A stretch of DNA of 64,000 nucleotides from Salarchaeum japonicum. Lineage in GTDB: Archaea > Halobacteriota > Halobacteria > Halobacteriales > Halobacteriaceae. Location of the stretch: assembly GCF_020614395.1 (NCBI RefSeq), contig NZ_CP085324.1, positions 310,001-374,000 of the forward strand, in the 5' to 3' direction. Positions 34,116 through 42,981 of the stretch are shown in pieces. The notes beneath the pieces are model-generated. The model saw only the letters and a program-made list of their open reading frames with translations, was not told the origin of the DNA and ran no database searches. The translations under genes and the position numbers were made by a program. Position 1 is the stretch's first letter. Every line of letters begins with the position of its first letter.

Positions 34116-35981
34116 GTGTCAGGGTCGGAAGTCATCCCACTGGTCGCGGCTATCATCGCGCTCGGCGTCGGGTCGCAGATACTCTCCGATAAGCTCCAGG
34201 TGCCGAGCGTGCTGTTCCTCATCCTCGCCGGCATCGTGCTGGGGCCGGAAGGAGCGGAACTCATCACGCCGAGCGCGCTCGGACTGGACGCGCTCTCGGC
34301 CATCGTCGGGCTCTCGGTCGCCATCATCGTCTTCGAGGGCGCGTTCCACTTGAAGTGGGAGAAACTCCGGGAAGCCCCCGGGGAGACCTTACGGCTCGTG
34401 ACTATCGGCGCGGTCATCGCGCTCGTCGGCACGACCGCCGCCGTCCACTTCCTGCTCGGCGCGGCCTGGGACCTCTCCTTCCTCATCGGCGCGCTCCTCG
34501 TCGCCACGGGGCCGACGGTCATCACGCCGATTCTCGAAGTCGTCCCCGTCCGCGACCGCGTCGGCGCGGCGATGGAGACGGAAGGCGTCGTGAACGACGT
34601 GACCGCCGCCATCCTCGCCATCGTCGTGTTCGAGGTCGTGAACCCGAGTCACGCCTCCATGGGACTCGTGCAGTCGTTCGCGTCCCGACTCGGAGCCGGT
34701 ATCGCCATCGGCGCGCTCGTCGCCGGCGTCGTCTGGTACCTCCTCCGGCACGTCGACCTCTCCGCGGGCGGCGCGGTGCAGAACGCCCGCCTCCTCGTGC
34801 TCGCCGGCGCGCTCGTCGCGTACGCGGCCGCGAACTCCCTCTTCTCCGAAGCGGGTATCGCCGCCGTCGCGACCGCCGGCATGCTCCTCGGGAACGCCGA
34901 CCTCCCCTACGAGGAGGAGATAGAGACGTTCAAGGGCGACATCACGCTCCTCGTGCTGTCGTTCGTCTTCATCGCGCTCGCCGCGCTCCTCCAGTTCGAA
35001 GACCTCATCCGCCTCGGACTCGGCGGCATCGGCGTCGCCGTCCTCGTCGCGGTCGTCATCCGGCCGCTCGCCGTGTTCGCGTCCACGTTCGGCGACCGCT
35101 ACACGGTTCCGGAGCGCGCGTTCATGAGCGCGGTCGGCCCGCGCGGCATCATCCCCGCGTCCGTCGCGACCCTGTTCGCCGTCGAACTGCAGAACGCCGG
35201 ACAGGAAGCCGCGGCGAGCACGCTCGTCGGCACCGTCTTCCTCGTCATCCTCCTCACGGTCGTCTTCGAAGGCGGCCCGGCCCGGCAGTTCGCGGAACTA
35301 CTCGACATCATACCCATGCGCGTCATCATCGTCGGCGGCGGCACCGTCGGTCGAGCGCTCGCGGAGCGCCTCGAAGACCGCGGTGAGAACGTCGTCATCA
35401 TCGAATCGGACGAATCGATCATCGAAATCGCACGCAACGAAGGATTCACCGTCCACCAGGGCGACGGCACGGACACCGACGTCCTGCGGAAGGCCGGCGC
35501 GGAGAAAGCGAAAATCATGGTCGCCGCGACCGGCGACGACGACGCGAACCTCCTCGTCAGCCAGCTCGCGGACTCCAAGTTCGACGTCGAGACCGTCATC
35601 GCTCGCGCGAACAACCCCGACAACGTGGACGCCTTCGAAGACCTCGGCGTCCGCACCGTCTCCAGTTCGATGGCGACCGCGTGGGGTATCGACAACCTCA
35701 TCGAACGCCCCGCGCTCGCGAACTGGATGACCGAAATCGGCCGCTCGGGCGACGTCCAGGAAATCGAAGTCACCGCCGACGAACTCGCCGGCATGACCAT
35801 CGACGAACTCGACGAGAAACTCCCGAACGGCTGCATCATCGCGCTCGTCGGCCGCGGCGGCGAGAACGAAGTGCCGGAACGCGACCGCGCCCTCCAGAAG
35901 GGCGACCACCTCACCTTCCTCGGTCGGAAGGAAGCCGTCCGGGAGGCACTCGACATGTGTCACCCGCGAGACGAACCCTAG
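34116..35981 (+). CDS. Cation/proton antiporter with TrkA-N nucleotide-binding domain
   Basis: 621 residues from the GTG. Residues 1 to about 395 form a CPA1-type (NhaP/KefB-like) antiporter with 12-13 helices, including ILAGIVLGPEGAELI, GALLVATGPTVITPIL and the paired acidic motif VVNDVTAAIL expected for ion exchange. Next comes a Rossmann fold RVIIVGGGTVGRALAERL (TrkA-N, NAD-binding, about 403-520) and then a TrkA-C domain (VQEIEVTADELAGMTIDEL). The nucleotide domain probably gates transport. Substrates would be Na+ or K+ against H+, important in a halophile. The frame extends to a TTG at 34095, but the promoter spacing argues for 34116. Confidence 0.92.
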   Translation: MSGSEVIPLVAAIIALGVGSQILSDKLQVPSVLFLILAGIVLGPEGAELITPSALGLDALSAIVGLSVAIIVFEGAFHLKWEKLREAPGETLRLVTIGAVIALVGTTAAVHFLLGAAWDLSFLIGALLVATGPTVITPILEVVPVRDRVGAAMETEGVVNDVTAAILAIVVFEVVNPSHASMGLVQSFASRLGAGIAIGALVAGVVWYLLRHVDLSAGGAVQNARLLVLAGALVAYAAANSLFSEAGIAAVATAGMLLGNADLPYEEEIETFKGDITLLVLSFVFIALAALLQFEDLIRLGLGGIGVAVLVAVVIRPLAVFASTFGDRYTVPERAFMSAVGPRGIIPASVATLFAVELQNAGQEAAASTLVGTVFLVILLTVVFEGGPARQFAELLDIIPMRVIIVGGGTVGRALAERLEDRGENVVIIESDESIIEIARNEGFTVHQGDGTDTDVLRKAGAEKAKIMVAATGDDDANLLVSQLADSKFDVETVIARANNPDNVDAFEDLGVRTVSSSMATAWGIDNLIERPALANWMTEIGRSGDVQEIEVTADELAGMTIDELDEKLPNGCIIALVGRGGENEVPERDRALQKGDHLTFLGRKEAVREALDMCHPRDEP

Positions 35982-36012
35982 ATTTAGGGCGTTTCTCCCG
36001 TTCACTCTACCC

Positions 36013-36291
36013 GTGTCCGAGGAGCTAGCGCGAGCGCTCACCCGCGTCGCGCCCGGCGACCGCGCACACGCGACCACCGACAGCCAGCGCTACACCGCCG
36101 TCGTCACCACCACCGAACACGACGACACCGGCGTCCGCGTCGCCGCCGTCCCCGAAACCGGCGACGACTGGCTCGAACTCCGCGCCACCCGCACCGCCGG
36201 CGAGTGGACGCCACCGACCGTTCACCGACTCCAACACCCCGAGGACGACTGGACGAAACTCGGCAGACTCGTCACCCTCGACCTCGAATAA
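36013..36291 (+). CDS. Small uncharacterised protein
   Basis: 92 residues from a GTG, acidic and without membrane segments. The pattern TDSQRYTAVVTTTEHDDTGVRVAAV suggests a small beta-sheet protein. ATTTAGGGC at about 35981-35989 gives a TATA-like box upstream. No family is recognised. It is convergent with the thiolase gene, with a hairpin between them. Confidence 0.65.
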   Translation: MSEELARALTRVAPGDRAHATTDSQRYTAVVTTTEHDDTGVRVAAVPETGDDWLELRATRTAGEWTPPTVHRLQHPEDDWTKLGRLVTLDLE

Positions 36292-36319
36292 CGCCCTCCC
36301 GGAAAATAAACCTATAACG

Positions 36320-36338
36320 CCGCTCGCGGTGCGAGCGG
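36320..36338. terminator. Hairpin between convergent genes
   Basis: CCGCTCGC (36320-36327) and GCGAGCGG (36331-36338) pair perfectly around GGT. It lies between the stop of the 92-aa gene and the thiolase stop, so it may serve both directions. Confidence 0.5.
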
Positions 36339-36343
36339 TCGTG

Positions 36344-37489
36344 TTACTCGCGCTTGAACGTGATCGCGGCTCCCTGCCCGAAGCCGACGCAGAGCGTGGC
36401 GAGTCCCTTCTCGGCGTCCTGCTTCTGCATCTCGTGGATGAGCGTGACGGGGAGGCGTGCGCCGGACGCGCCGAGCGGGTGGCCGAGCGCGATTGCGCCG
36501 CCGTTCACGTTGAACTTCTCGTCGTCCACGCCGAGTTTGCGCTGGCTGTACAGCGTCTGGGACGCGAACGCCTCGTTCAGTTCCACGAGGTCGAACTCCT
36601 CGATGTCCTCGCCGGTGCGTTCGAGGAGTCCCTGCGTGGCGGGGACGGGGCCGACGCCCATGATGGTGGGGTCGACGCCCGCGACGTTGTTGTCGCCGAC
36701 GTACGCGAGGATGTCGAGGTCGTGTTCCTCCGCGAACTCCTCGCTCGTGATGAGGGTCGCGGCCGCGCCGTCCGAAATCTGGCTCGCGTTCCCGGGCGTG
36801 ACCGTGCCGTCGCTCTTGAAGACGGTGGGGAGGCCGGCGAGCGTTTCGAGGTCGGTGTCGCGGCGGATGCCCTCGTCCTCCTCGACGAGCCCGTCCTCGG
36901 TCTCGACGGGCACGATTTCGTCGTCGAACCGACCGGAGTCGGTCGCTTCGGCGGCGCGCTGGTGGCTGCGGAGCGCGTACTCGTCCTGTTCTTCGCGGCT
37001 CATGTCGAACTCCTCGGAGACCTTCTCCGCGGTCATCCCCATCTGGAGTTCGGGGACGTTGTAGAGGTCGGCGAGTTCCGGGTGGAGGTCGTTGTAGGAG
37101 TCGCCGCCCATCGGGACGCGACTCATGTTCTCCACGCCGCCGGCGATGATGGCGTCGCGCTGGCCGGCGCGAACCGCGTCGCTCGCGCTGATGACGGCCT
37201 GCATCGAGGACGCACACCAGCGGTTGATGGTGGTCGCGGGCGTGCCCTCGCCGAGTTCTGAGAGCAGTGCGATGACGCGCGCGACGTTGTTGTCCTGCTC
37301 GGTGCGCTGCTGTGCGACGCCCCACATCAGGTCGTCGATGGCGTCCGCGTCGAGACCGGTCTCGTCGAGGATGTGGTCGATGAGCGTCACCGAGAGGCCT
37401 TCGCTACGCGTGTCCGCGAACACGCCGCCCTCCTTGCCTTGGGGCGTTCGGACGGCCTTCGCGACGACTGGCGTGGGCATTTCTCCCAT
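36344..37489 (-). CDS. Acetyl-CoA C-acyltransferase (thiolase)
   Basis: 381 residues. It splits or forms 3-ketoacyl-CoA using CoA. The nucleophile Cys is in NRWCASSMQAV (C about 90). The conserved C-terminal blocks are LNEAFASQTLYS, NVNGGAIALGHPLGASGAR and CVGFGQGAAITF with the second Cys. The Met at 37489 gives a full-length protein, and an in-frame Met three codons later could also serve. It probably acts in fatty-acid beta-oxidation with the acyl-CoA synthetase upstream, or in acetoacetyl-CoA formation. No OB-fold (DUF35) partner gene is adjacent, so a degradative role is more likely than the isoprenoid complex. Confidence 0.93.
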   Translation of the reverse strand: MGEMPTPVVAKAVRTPQGKEGGVFADTRSEGLSVTLIDHILDETGLDADAIDDLMWGVAQQRTEQDNNVARVIALLSELGEGTPATTINRWCASSMQAVISASDAVRAGQRDAIIAGGVENMSRVPMGGDSYNDLHPELADLYNVPELQMGMTAEKVSEEFDMSREEQDEYALRSHQRAAEATDSGRFDDEIVPVETEDGLVEEDEGIRRDTDLETLAGLPTVFKSDGTVTPGNASQISDGAAATLITSEEFAEEHDLDILAYVGDNNVAGVDPTIMGVGPVPATQGLLERTGEDIEEFDLVELNEAFASQTLYSQRKLGVDDEKFNVNGGAIALGHPLGASGARLPVTLIHEMQKQDAEKGLATLCVGFGQGAAITFKRE

Positions 37490-37614
37490 ACCGTCGTCTC
37501 GCGCCCACAGGGCCTTAAGCCTGCCACAACGGGCCACACGTTCCGAGACGTTTCTTCGCCCGACCGCGAGCGGAGAGGACAAACGGTTTATCGGGCGGTG
37601 CGCTACGCGAACGC

Positions 37615-39384
37615 ATGCGTCGGTTCCTCCGCCGTCCCTCGCGTCCGCTCCCCGCCCTCCTCGCCGTGAGCGCGCTCGCGCTCGCCGTCCGCCTCTACGA
37701 CCTCGGCGGCCGGGTCGCCCACCAGGACGAGGCCCGGGTCGCGGACTGGATTCTCCAGTACATGGCGATGGGCACGTGGGAGTACCGCCCAATCATCCAC
37801 GGTCCCTTCCTCCCGCACGCGAACGGCGTCCTGTTCGACCTCCTCGGCCCCTCCGATTTCGTGATGCGCCTCCTTCCCGCAGTCGCGGGCGCGCTCCTCC
37901 CGCTCGCGGCGCTCCTCTACCGCACGCGGTTGCGGGACGACGAGACGGTGGCGCTCGGCCTCCTGCTCGCCGCGAACCCCCTCCTCCTCTACTACAGCCG
38001 GTTCATGCGGAACGACCTCATGCTCGCCGCGGTGATGTTCGCCGCCGTCGGCTGTTTCGTCCGCGCGTGGGACACCAAGCGCCTGCGCTGGCTCCCCGTC
38101 GCCGCCTTCCTCTTCGCGCTCGGGTTCACGATGAAGGAGAACGGCCTCCTCTACCCCGTCGCGTGGGCGGGCGCGCTCCTCCTCGTCGCCGACAGCCGCG
38201 TCGTCACCGGCGACCGCGGCTGGGTCGGGCGCGCCGTCGCTGGCGGCCGCCGCGTCTACCGCTGGCTCCTCGGACTGGTGGACGTGCTCGCCGGCGGCCC
38301 CCGCGAACCCGACCACGGCCTCGCCGCGCACGTCCGCGGCGGCCTCCGCGCCGCCCTCCGGAACCCCGTGGTTCGGTACGTCCCGCTCGCCGTCCTCCTC
38401 GTCGCGGAAGCCGTGCTCGTCGTCGTGCTGTTCTACGCGCCGAAACCCGACCTCTGGACGGCGCTCTCCGGCGGCCGCCCCCTCCTTCCCGTCCTCCGCG
38501 AGGCGACCCTCGGCGTCTGGTTCGAGTTCCTCGGCACGTGGGGCGGCGCGGAGATGCACGCCCACTCCACCGTCCAGTTCCTCGGCCACCTCCTCGAAAT
38601 CACCATCGTCGGCGCGCCCGCCCTCCTCCCGCTCGCCGTCGTCGGGTTCGTCGCCGACCGCTACACCGGCGACTCCCCCCGCGACCTCGTCGCCTTCTCC
38701 GCGTACTGGGGGTTCGCGTCCATCTTCGGGTACGCCGCCATCACCGACATCCTCGCCGGCTGGACGGCGATTCACGCGGTCGTCCCGCTCGCCGTCCCCG
38801 CCGCCGTCGCGCTCGCCGCGCTCTACCGCATGGGACGGGAGGCGTTCGCCACCGACCGGCCGTCGCTCGCCGCGGGCGTCGTCGCCGCGCTCGCGCTCAG
38901 CGCGCTCATGACGGGCGGCGTCGCGGCCGGCGCGTCCTTCGCCTACGACCAGTCCACGGAGAACCCGCTCGTCCAGTACGCCCAGCCCGCCGGCGACATG
39001 AAACCCGTCCTCGACGACATCCGCGAGGCCTCCCAGTCGAACGACGGCGTGGACGTGCTGTTCTACGGCGACGAGTTCCACAACCCCACAGGGAGCCACG
39101 AGTTCACCATCGACGACTGGGACGACCCCGGTGACGCGGGCGGCGCGTACCCCGGGTGGTTCGCGCGCCTCCCGCTCCCCTGGTACCTCAACCAGTACGA
39201 CGCGAACGTGACGAGCGTCCAGTCCGTCGCCGGGTTCCCCGACAGTCCGCCGCCGGTCGTCGTCACGCTCGACCGCGAGAGCGACGACATCGAAGACCGC
39301 CTCGACGGCTACGCGCGCTACACGTTCCCGCGCTACCTCACCTCGGGCCACGGCGACCTCGCCATCTACGTCCGCGAGGACTGA
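37615..39384 (+). CDS. Agl23-like membrane protein (TIGR03663 family)
   Basis: 589 residues with about ten to twelve predicted helices in the first 460, and a soluble C-terminal domain of about 110 residues. The loop between the first helices, GGRVAHQDEARVADWILQY and then YRPIIHGPFLPHANGVLF, resembles GT-C glycosyltransferases with an acidic motif (DEAR). The long form matches TIGR03663, whose haloarchaeal member Agl23 is linked to flipping of dolichol-phosphate sugars in N-glycosylation. No other agl genes are in the window. It may instead be a general GT-C mannosyltransferase-like protein. Confidence 0.8.
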   Translation: MRRFLRRPSRPLPALLAVSALALAVRLYDLGGRVAHQDEARVADWILQYMAMGTWEYRPIIHGPFLPHANGVLFDLLGPSDFVMRLLPAVAGALLPLAALLYRTRLRDDETVALGLLLAANPLLLYYSRFMRNDLMLAAVMFAAVGCFVRAWDTKRLRWLPVAAFLFALGFTMKENGLLYPVAWAGALLLVADSRVVTGDRGWVGRAVAGGRRVYRWLLGLVDVLAGGPREPDHGLAAHVRGGLRAALRNPVVRYVPLAVLLVAEAVLVVVLFYAPKPDLWTALSGGRPLLPVLREATLGVWFEFLGTWGGAEMHAHSTVQFLGHLLEITIVGAPALLPLAVVGFVADRYTGDSPRDLVAFSAYWGFASIFGYAAITDILAGWTAIHAVVPLAVPAAVALAALYRMGREAFATDRPSLAAGVVAALALSALMTGGVAAGASFAYDQSTENPLVQYAQPAGDMKPVLDDIREASQSNDGVDVLFYGDEFHNPTGSHEFTIDDWDDPGDAGGAYPGWFARLPLPWYLNQYDANVTSVQSVAGFPDSPPPVVVTLDRESDDIEDRLDGYARYTFPRYLTSGHGDLAIYVRED

Positions 39385-39425
39385 CCGGCGACGGTCTTAA
39401 GCGGGTCGCACGGCAAGGGTAGGCG

Positions 39426-40763
39426 ATGAGCGAAAGGGCGCTCGACGTCATCGAAGTTCTCCTCACCGCTCGCGTCTACGGGCGTACGCCGAGTCTCGAC
39501 GAGGACGACCTCCCACCCCACCTCCGGGAGGCGTTCTGGGCCGAGGACGGCGTGCCGGACTCACCGACGGTGGACGAGGACACCGTCCGCGAGGCCACGG
39601 GCATCGCCGACCCGTGGGAGGAGATTTCGGGACTGATGTTCACCGACCGCGACACGTTCAGCGGGCGGTTGAACCTCGTGAACGACGACATGGCGCGCGA
39701 GTGGTACGACGAGCGGGCGGACGCCGACCGACTGAACGCGAACCCGGCGCTCGCGCACGAGTTCGAAGACCGCGAGGGCGTGGACTACGAGGCCGCCCGG
39801 TCGGAGAACCGGCCGGTGCGCGCCGACCCGCAGTGGATAGACGGCCTCCTCGCGGAGTTCTTCGACGAGGAGGACGAGGAGATGCTCGACCTCGTGGAGG
39901 TTCGCGCGCCCTCGGAAATCGACGTGTCGATGGACGACCTCGTGCTCACGCCCGAGCAGGAGGCCGAAATCGGGAAGGTCGGGAAGGCAATCGAACACCG
40001 CGACTTCCTCGCCGAGGTCGGCCTGTACGAAATCGGGAAACTCCTCTTCGTCGGCCCGCCCGGCACCGGGAAGACTTCGACGGCGAAGGCGCTCGCGCAC
40101 AGCCTCGACCTCCCGTTCGTCGAGGTGAAGCTGTCGATGATTACGAGCCAGTACCTCGGTGAGACGGCGAAGAACGTCGATAAGGTGTTCGAGGTGGCGC
40201 GACGGCTCTCGCCCTGCATCTTCTTCATCGACGAGTTCGACTTCGTCGCGAAGACCCGGAGTTCGGACGAGCACGCGGCCATCAAGCGCGCCGTCAACAC
40301 CCTCCTGAAGAGCATCGACGAGATCAGCCTGATTCGGGACGAAGTCCTGTTGATCGGCGCGACGAACCACCCGGACGACCTCGACTCCGCGGTGTGGCGG
40401 CGCTTCGACGAGATTCTCGCGTTCCCGAACCCCTCGGAGTCGATGCGGGCGGACATCCTCCGCCTCATCACGCACGACATGGACATCGAGAACTTCGACC
40501 CCGCGGAGATAGCGGCGGAGACGGACGGCCTCACCGGGAGCGACCTCCGGCTCGTGATGCGCGAGGCAGTGCTGGACGCGCTGACGGAAGACCGGACGAC
40601 GCTGACGCAGGACGACCTCCTCGGTGCGGTTCAGCAGTTCGAGGAGCGCGACCACCTCCGCAACCTCGACAACCTGGAGGACGCGCTCACGCACGGCGAC
40701 CCGATCGACGGCGACGAGGCCGAGGAATCGGGGGACGCACACGACCACGTTCACACGCACTAG
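39426..40763 (+). CDS. AAA ATPase with unique N-terminal domain
   Basis: 445 residues. The N-terminal 170 residues are acidic and of no known family. They are followed by an AAA module with Walker A GPPGTGKTS (210-218), Walker B CIFFIDEFDF (about 258), the sensor-1 region LLIGATNHPDDLDSAVWRRF with the Arg finger, and a lid domain. The module resembles the proteasome ATPase/CDC48/katanin group but occurs once. The protein ends in a His-rich tail (HDHVHTH) that could bind metal. The MBL gene starts directly at its stop, so the two probably work together, perhaps with the ATPase as remodeller of a substrate of the hydrolase. Confidence 0.88.
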   Translation: MSERALDVIEVLLTARVYGRTPSLDEDDLPPHLREAFWAEDGVPDSPTVDEDTVREATGIADPWEEISGLMFTDRDTFSGRLNLVNDDMAREWYDERADADRLNANPALAHEFEDREGVDYEAARSENRPVRADPQWIDGLLAEFFDEEDEEMLDLVEVRAPSEIDVSMDDLVLTPEQEAEIGKVGKAIEHRDFLAEVGLYEIGKLLFVGPPGTGKTSTAKALAHSLDLPFVEVKLSMITSQYLGETAKNVDKVFEVARRLSPCIFFIDEFDFVAKTRSSDEHAAIKRAVNTLLKSIDEISLIRDEVLLIGATNHPDDLDSAVWRRFDEILAFPNPSESMRADILRLITHDMDIENFDPAEIAAETDGLTGSDLRLVMREAVLDALTEDRTTLTQDDLLGAVQQFEERDHLRNLDNLEDALTHGDPIDGDEAEESGDAHDHVHTH

Positions 40764-41588
40764 ATGCGCGTCACACTCCTCGGGACGGGCGACACGACGG
40801 GAACGCCGACGCCGGGATGTGACTGCGACACCTGCCTGGAGGCGCGTGCGCGCGGCGTGGAACGAACCCGGTTTTCGGTGCACGTCGAGAACGAACGCAC
40901 GGGCGAGTCCCTCCTCCTCGACGCGAGTCCGGACTTCCGCCACCAGTTCCTCACACAGGACGTGTCGCTCCCGGACGAGGTCGTCGTGACGCACGTGCAC
41001 TTCGACCACCTCGACGGTCTCGGGAACGCGTACCGGCTCGTCGACGACCTCCCGGTGCACGCGGCGAACGAACGCGACCCGAAGACGGGAACGTCCGTCG
41101 CGGGGACGGTGCGGGAGAAGTACGACTACCTCGACCCGGTCTCCGTCCGCGAGCACGCGCCCGGCGAGACCTTCCGCGCGGCGGGGTTCGACGTGACGCT
41201 CGTCCCGGTCGACCACCCGCCGCTCGTGTGTTACGGCGTCGTCGTCCAGGACTCGGAGACGGGCGCGAAACTCTCGCTCACCGGGGATACGAGCTACGAC
41301 GTGCCGACGAAGTCCCGGGACGCGCTCCGGGACGCCGACCTCCTGCTCGCGGACGCTATCGTCCCCGCCGCGCTCTGCGACCACCACCCGATGGGCGGCC
41401 GGCACGAGGACGGCGACGGGGTTCCGCGGACGTTCGGCACGAAACACATGACGCGGGAGGGCGCGCTCGACCTGGCGGCCGAACTCGACGCCGACACGAC
41501 CCGGCTCGTGCACGTCTCTCACTTCTATCCGGTCGAGGAGGCGTTCGACGACGCGCTCGCGGTGGACGGCGAACAGTACGAGTTCTAG
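40764..41588 (+). CDS. PhnP-like MBL-fold phosphodiesterase
   Basis: 274 residues. The N-terminal LLGTGDTTGTPTPGCDCDTC and metal motif THVHFDHLDGLG place it in the PhnP/RNase Z-like branch of MBL phosphodiesterases that cleave cyclic or alkyl phosphodiesters. PhnP carries a zinc-binding Cys cluster near the N terminus, and CDCDTC here is consistent with it. Later ligands are LTGDTSYD (Asp) and HVSHFYP (His). It starts directly after the AAA ATPase stop with no gap. Its stop overlaps the convergent membrane gene by four bases. Confidence 0.88.
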   Translation: MRVTLLGTGDTTGTPTPGCDCDTCLEARARGVERTRFSVHVENERTGESLLLDASPDFRHQFLTQDVSLPDEVVVTHVHFDHLDGLGNAYRLVDDLPVHAANERDPKTGTSVAGTVREKYDYLDPVSVREHAPGETFRAAGFDVTLVPVDHPPLVCYGVVVQDSETGAKLSLTGDTSYDVPTKSRDALRDADLLLADAIVPAALCDHHPMGGRHEDGDGVPRTFGTKHMTREGALDLAAELDADTTRLVHVSHFYPVEEAFDDALAVDGEQYEF

Positions 41589-41932
41589 CGGGACGCGCCG
41601 ACCGCGAATCCAAGGTAGGCGAGGCCGAGGCCGAGGAGGGCGGGCGCGTACCCGAACCCGGTCGTGGCGAACGCGATGCCGAGCGCGCTGAACGTCGCGA
41701 TGGCCGTGAGTCCGGCCGCGGCGGTGTCGCCGGACGTGCCGAACACCGCGGGGTGGTCGAGCGCGACGAAGGCGAGACCGGCGTACGTGCAGAACAGGCC
41801 GACGAGCAACAGCGGTTGCGTGTGCGCGGCGTCGAGCGCGCCCGCGCCGGCCGCGAGCGCCCCGGAGACCGCTGCGAGCGCCGCGCGACCTCGCCGCGAG
41901 TACCGCGCTCCCGCGGCCGTTACGAGGCTCAT
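41585..41932 (-). CDS. Small four-helix membrane protein
   Basis: 115 residues, about 40 percent Ala and Gly, with four predicted helices (about 17-35, 39-57, 71-88, 92-110). No family is recognised. It is convergent and overlapping with the PhnP-like gene. A short AT-rich stretch (AAAAGTTTAGC, about 41959-41969) upstream could hold its promoter. Confidence 0.65.
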   Translation of the reverse strand: MSLVTAAGARYSRRGRAALAAVSGALAAGAGALDAAHTQPLLLVGLFCTYAGLAFVALDHPAVFGTSGDTAAAGLTAIATFSALGIAFATTGFGYAPALLGLGLAYLGFAVGASR

Positions 41933-41980
41933 ACTCGGAACACACCCGTCCCGGTCATAAAAGTTTAGCAGTGATTTCTA

Positions 41981-42952
41981 TCAATTGAAACGGTCGAGGG
42001 CCGTCTGGGTGCGCTTCTCGCCCGCGTCGGGCGTCCACGCGGTTCTGGCCGCGCGCTCCGCGTCGCGGTCGGCGTCCGGCGCGTCCCCCGGTTCGTAGCC
42101 GGGGCAGTCCGGGCCGCACTCGCTCGCCGCGTCCACCAGCCGTTCCTTGAACGCGCAGTAGGGAAGCGTCGCCGCGCCCGCCTCGCGCCCGCGTTTGCTC
42201 TCCGCGCACGCCGGGAGGCCGTACGTCCGCCAGCCCTTCCCGAACGCGCGCTCCGCCAGTCGTCGCCGCTTCGCCGCCTTCTCGTCCGGGGACGCGAACC
42301 CGACCCTCGTTTCGAGTCCGCGCTCGTCCAGGATTTCGACGCCCGGCGCGTCCGGGTCGAGCGGCGTCGCCTCCCGAACCACCGTTATCGGGTCGTCGGC
42401 CGCGAAGTCCACGCGCCACACGCCGACCGCCTCGGGAATCCGGTTCAGGTGCGCGCGCGTCACGTACGACTCCGTCGCCAACACCACCTCGTCCAGGAGG
42501 CCGAGCGCGGCGTCGTGCCGGAGCTGGAAGTCGAGGTCGCCCGGCGTCCCGAGGTCGGGCTTGTTCTCGATGCCGACGATTCGCCCGAACCAGTCGTCGG
42601 GGTAGCGCGCGACCTGCCGCACGACCCGCTGACCGTCCCGCCGCGTGAGTTCCAGGAACCCGGCGTCCGCGCCCGCCTCCGCGAGTCGGTGCGCGCGCTC
42701 GGGCGGGCCGTCGAACGCCTCGCTCACGCGCCGCCACCGTCCCGCGCCCACGTCCGCGTCGAGGACGCCCGCCGGGATTTCGTCCGGCGTGAGCGCCACG
42801 CGCCCCTCGAACGCGGGGCCGGGCGCGACAGTCACCACGTCGAGAATCCGGTTCCCGGTACCGTGGACGCTCGCGCCGAGCTGTCGGCTCACGACCTCCT
42901 CGCGGGATTCCAGATGGGCGCAGAGCCGGAGTTCGAACGCGAACTCGCGCAT
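41981..42952 (-). CDS. Uncharacterised haloarchaeal protein with C-terminal Cys cluster (DUF5787-like)
   Basis: 323 residues, opening MREFAFELRLCAHLE. The middle contains GRIVGIENKPDLGTPGDLDF, a D-x(n)-E-x-K arrangement like the PD-(D/E)XK nuclease core. The later region has cysteines LPACAES, LPYCAFK and ECGPDCPGY, four of which could hold an iron-sulfur cluster as in Cas4/AddB-type nucleases. Together these suggest a nuclease fold; this is inference from motifs. I associate the opening with DUF5787 from memory only. It lies just after the LPG-synthase-like gene with a 29-base gap. Confidence 0.7.
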   Translation of the reverse strand: MREFAFELRLCAHLESREEVVSRQLGASVHGTGNRILDVVTVAPGPAFEGRVALTPDEIPAGVLDADVGAGRWRRVSEAFDGPPERAHRLAEAGADAGFLELTRRDGQRVVRQVARYPDDWFGRIVGIENKPDLGTPGDLDFQLRHDAALGLLDEVVLATESYVTRAHLNRIPEAVGVWRVDFAADDPITVVREATPLDPDAPGVEILDERGLETRVGFASPDEKAAKRRRLAERAFGKGWRTYGLPACAESKRGREAGAATLPYCAFKERLVDAASECGPDCPGYEPGDAPDADRDAERAARTAWTPDAGEKRTQTALDRFN

Positions 42953-42981
42953 ACCTCCCGTACCTCGTCGCGGGGGAAAAG

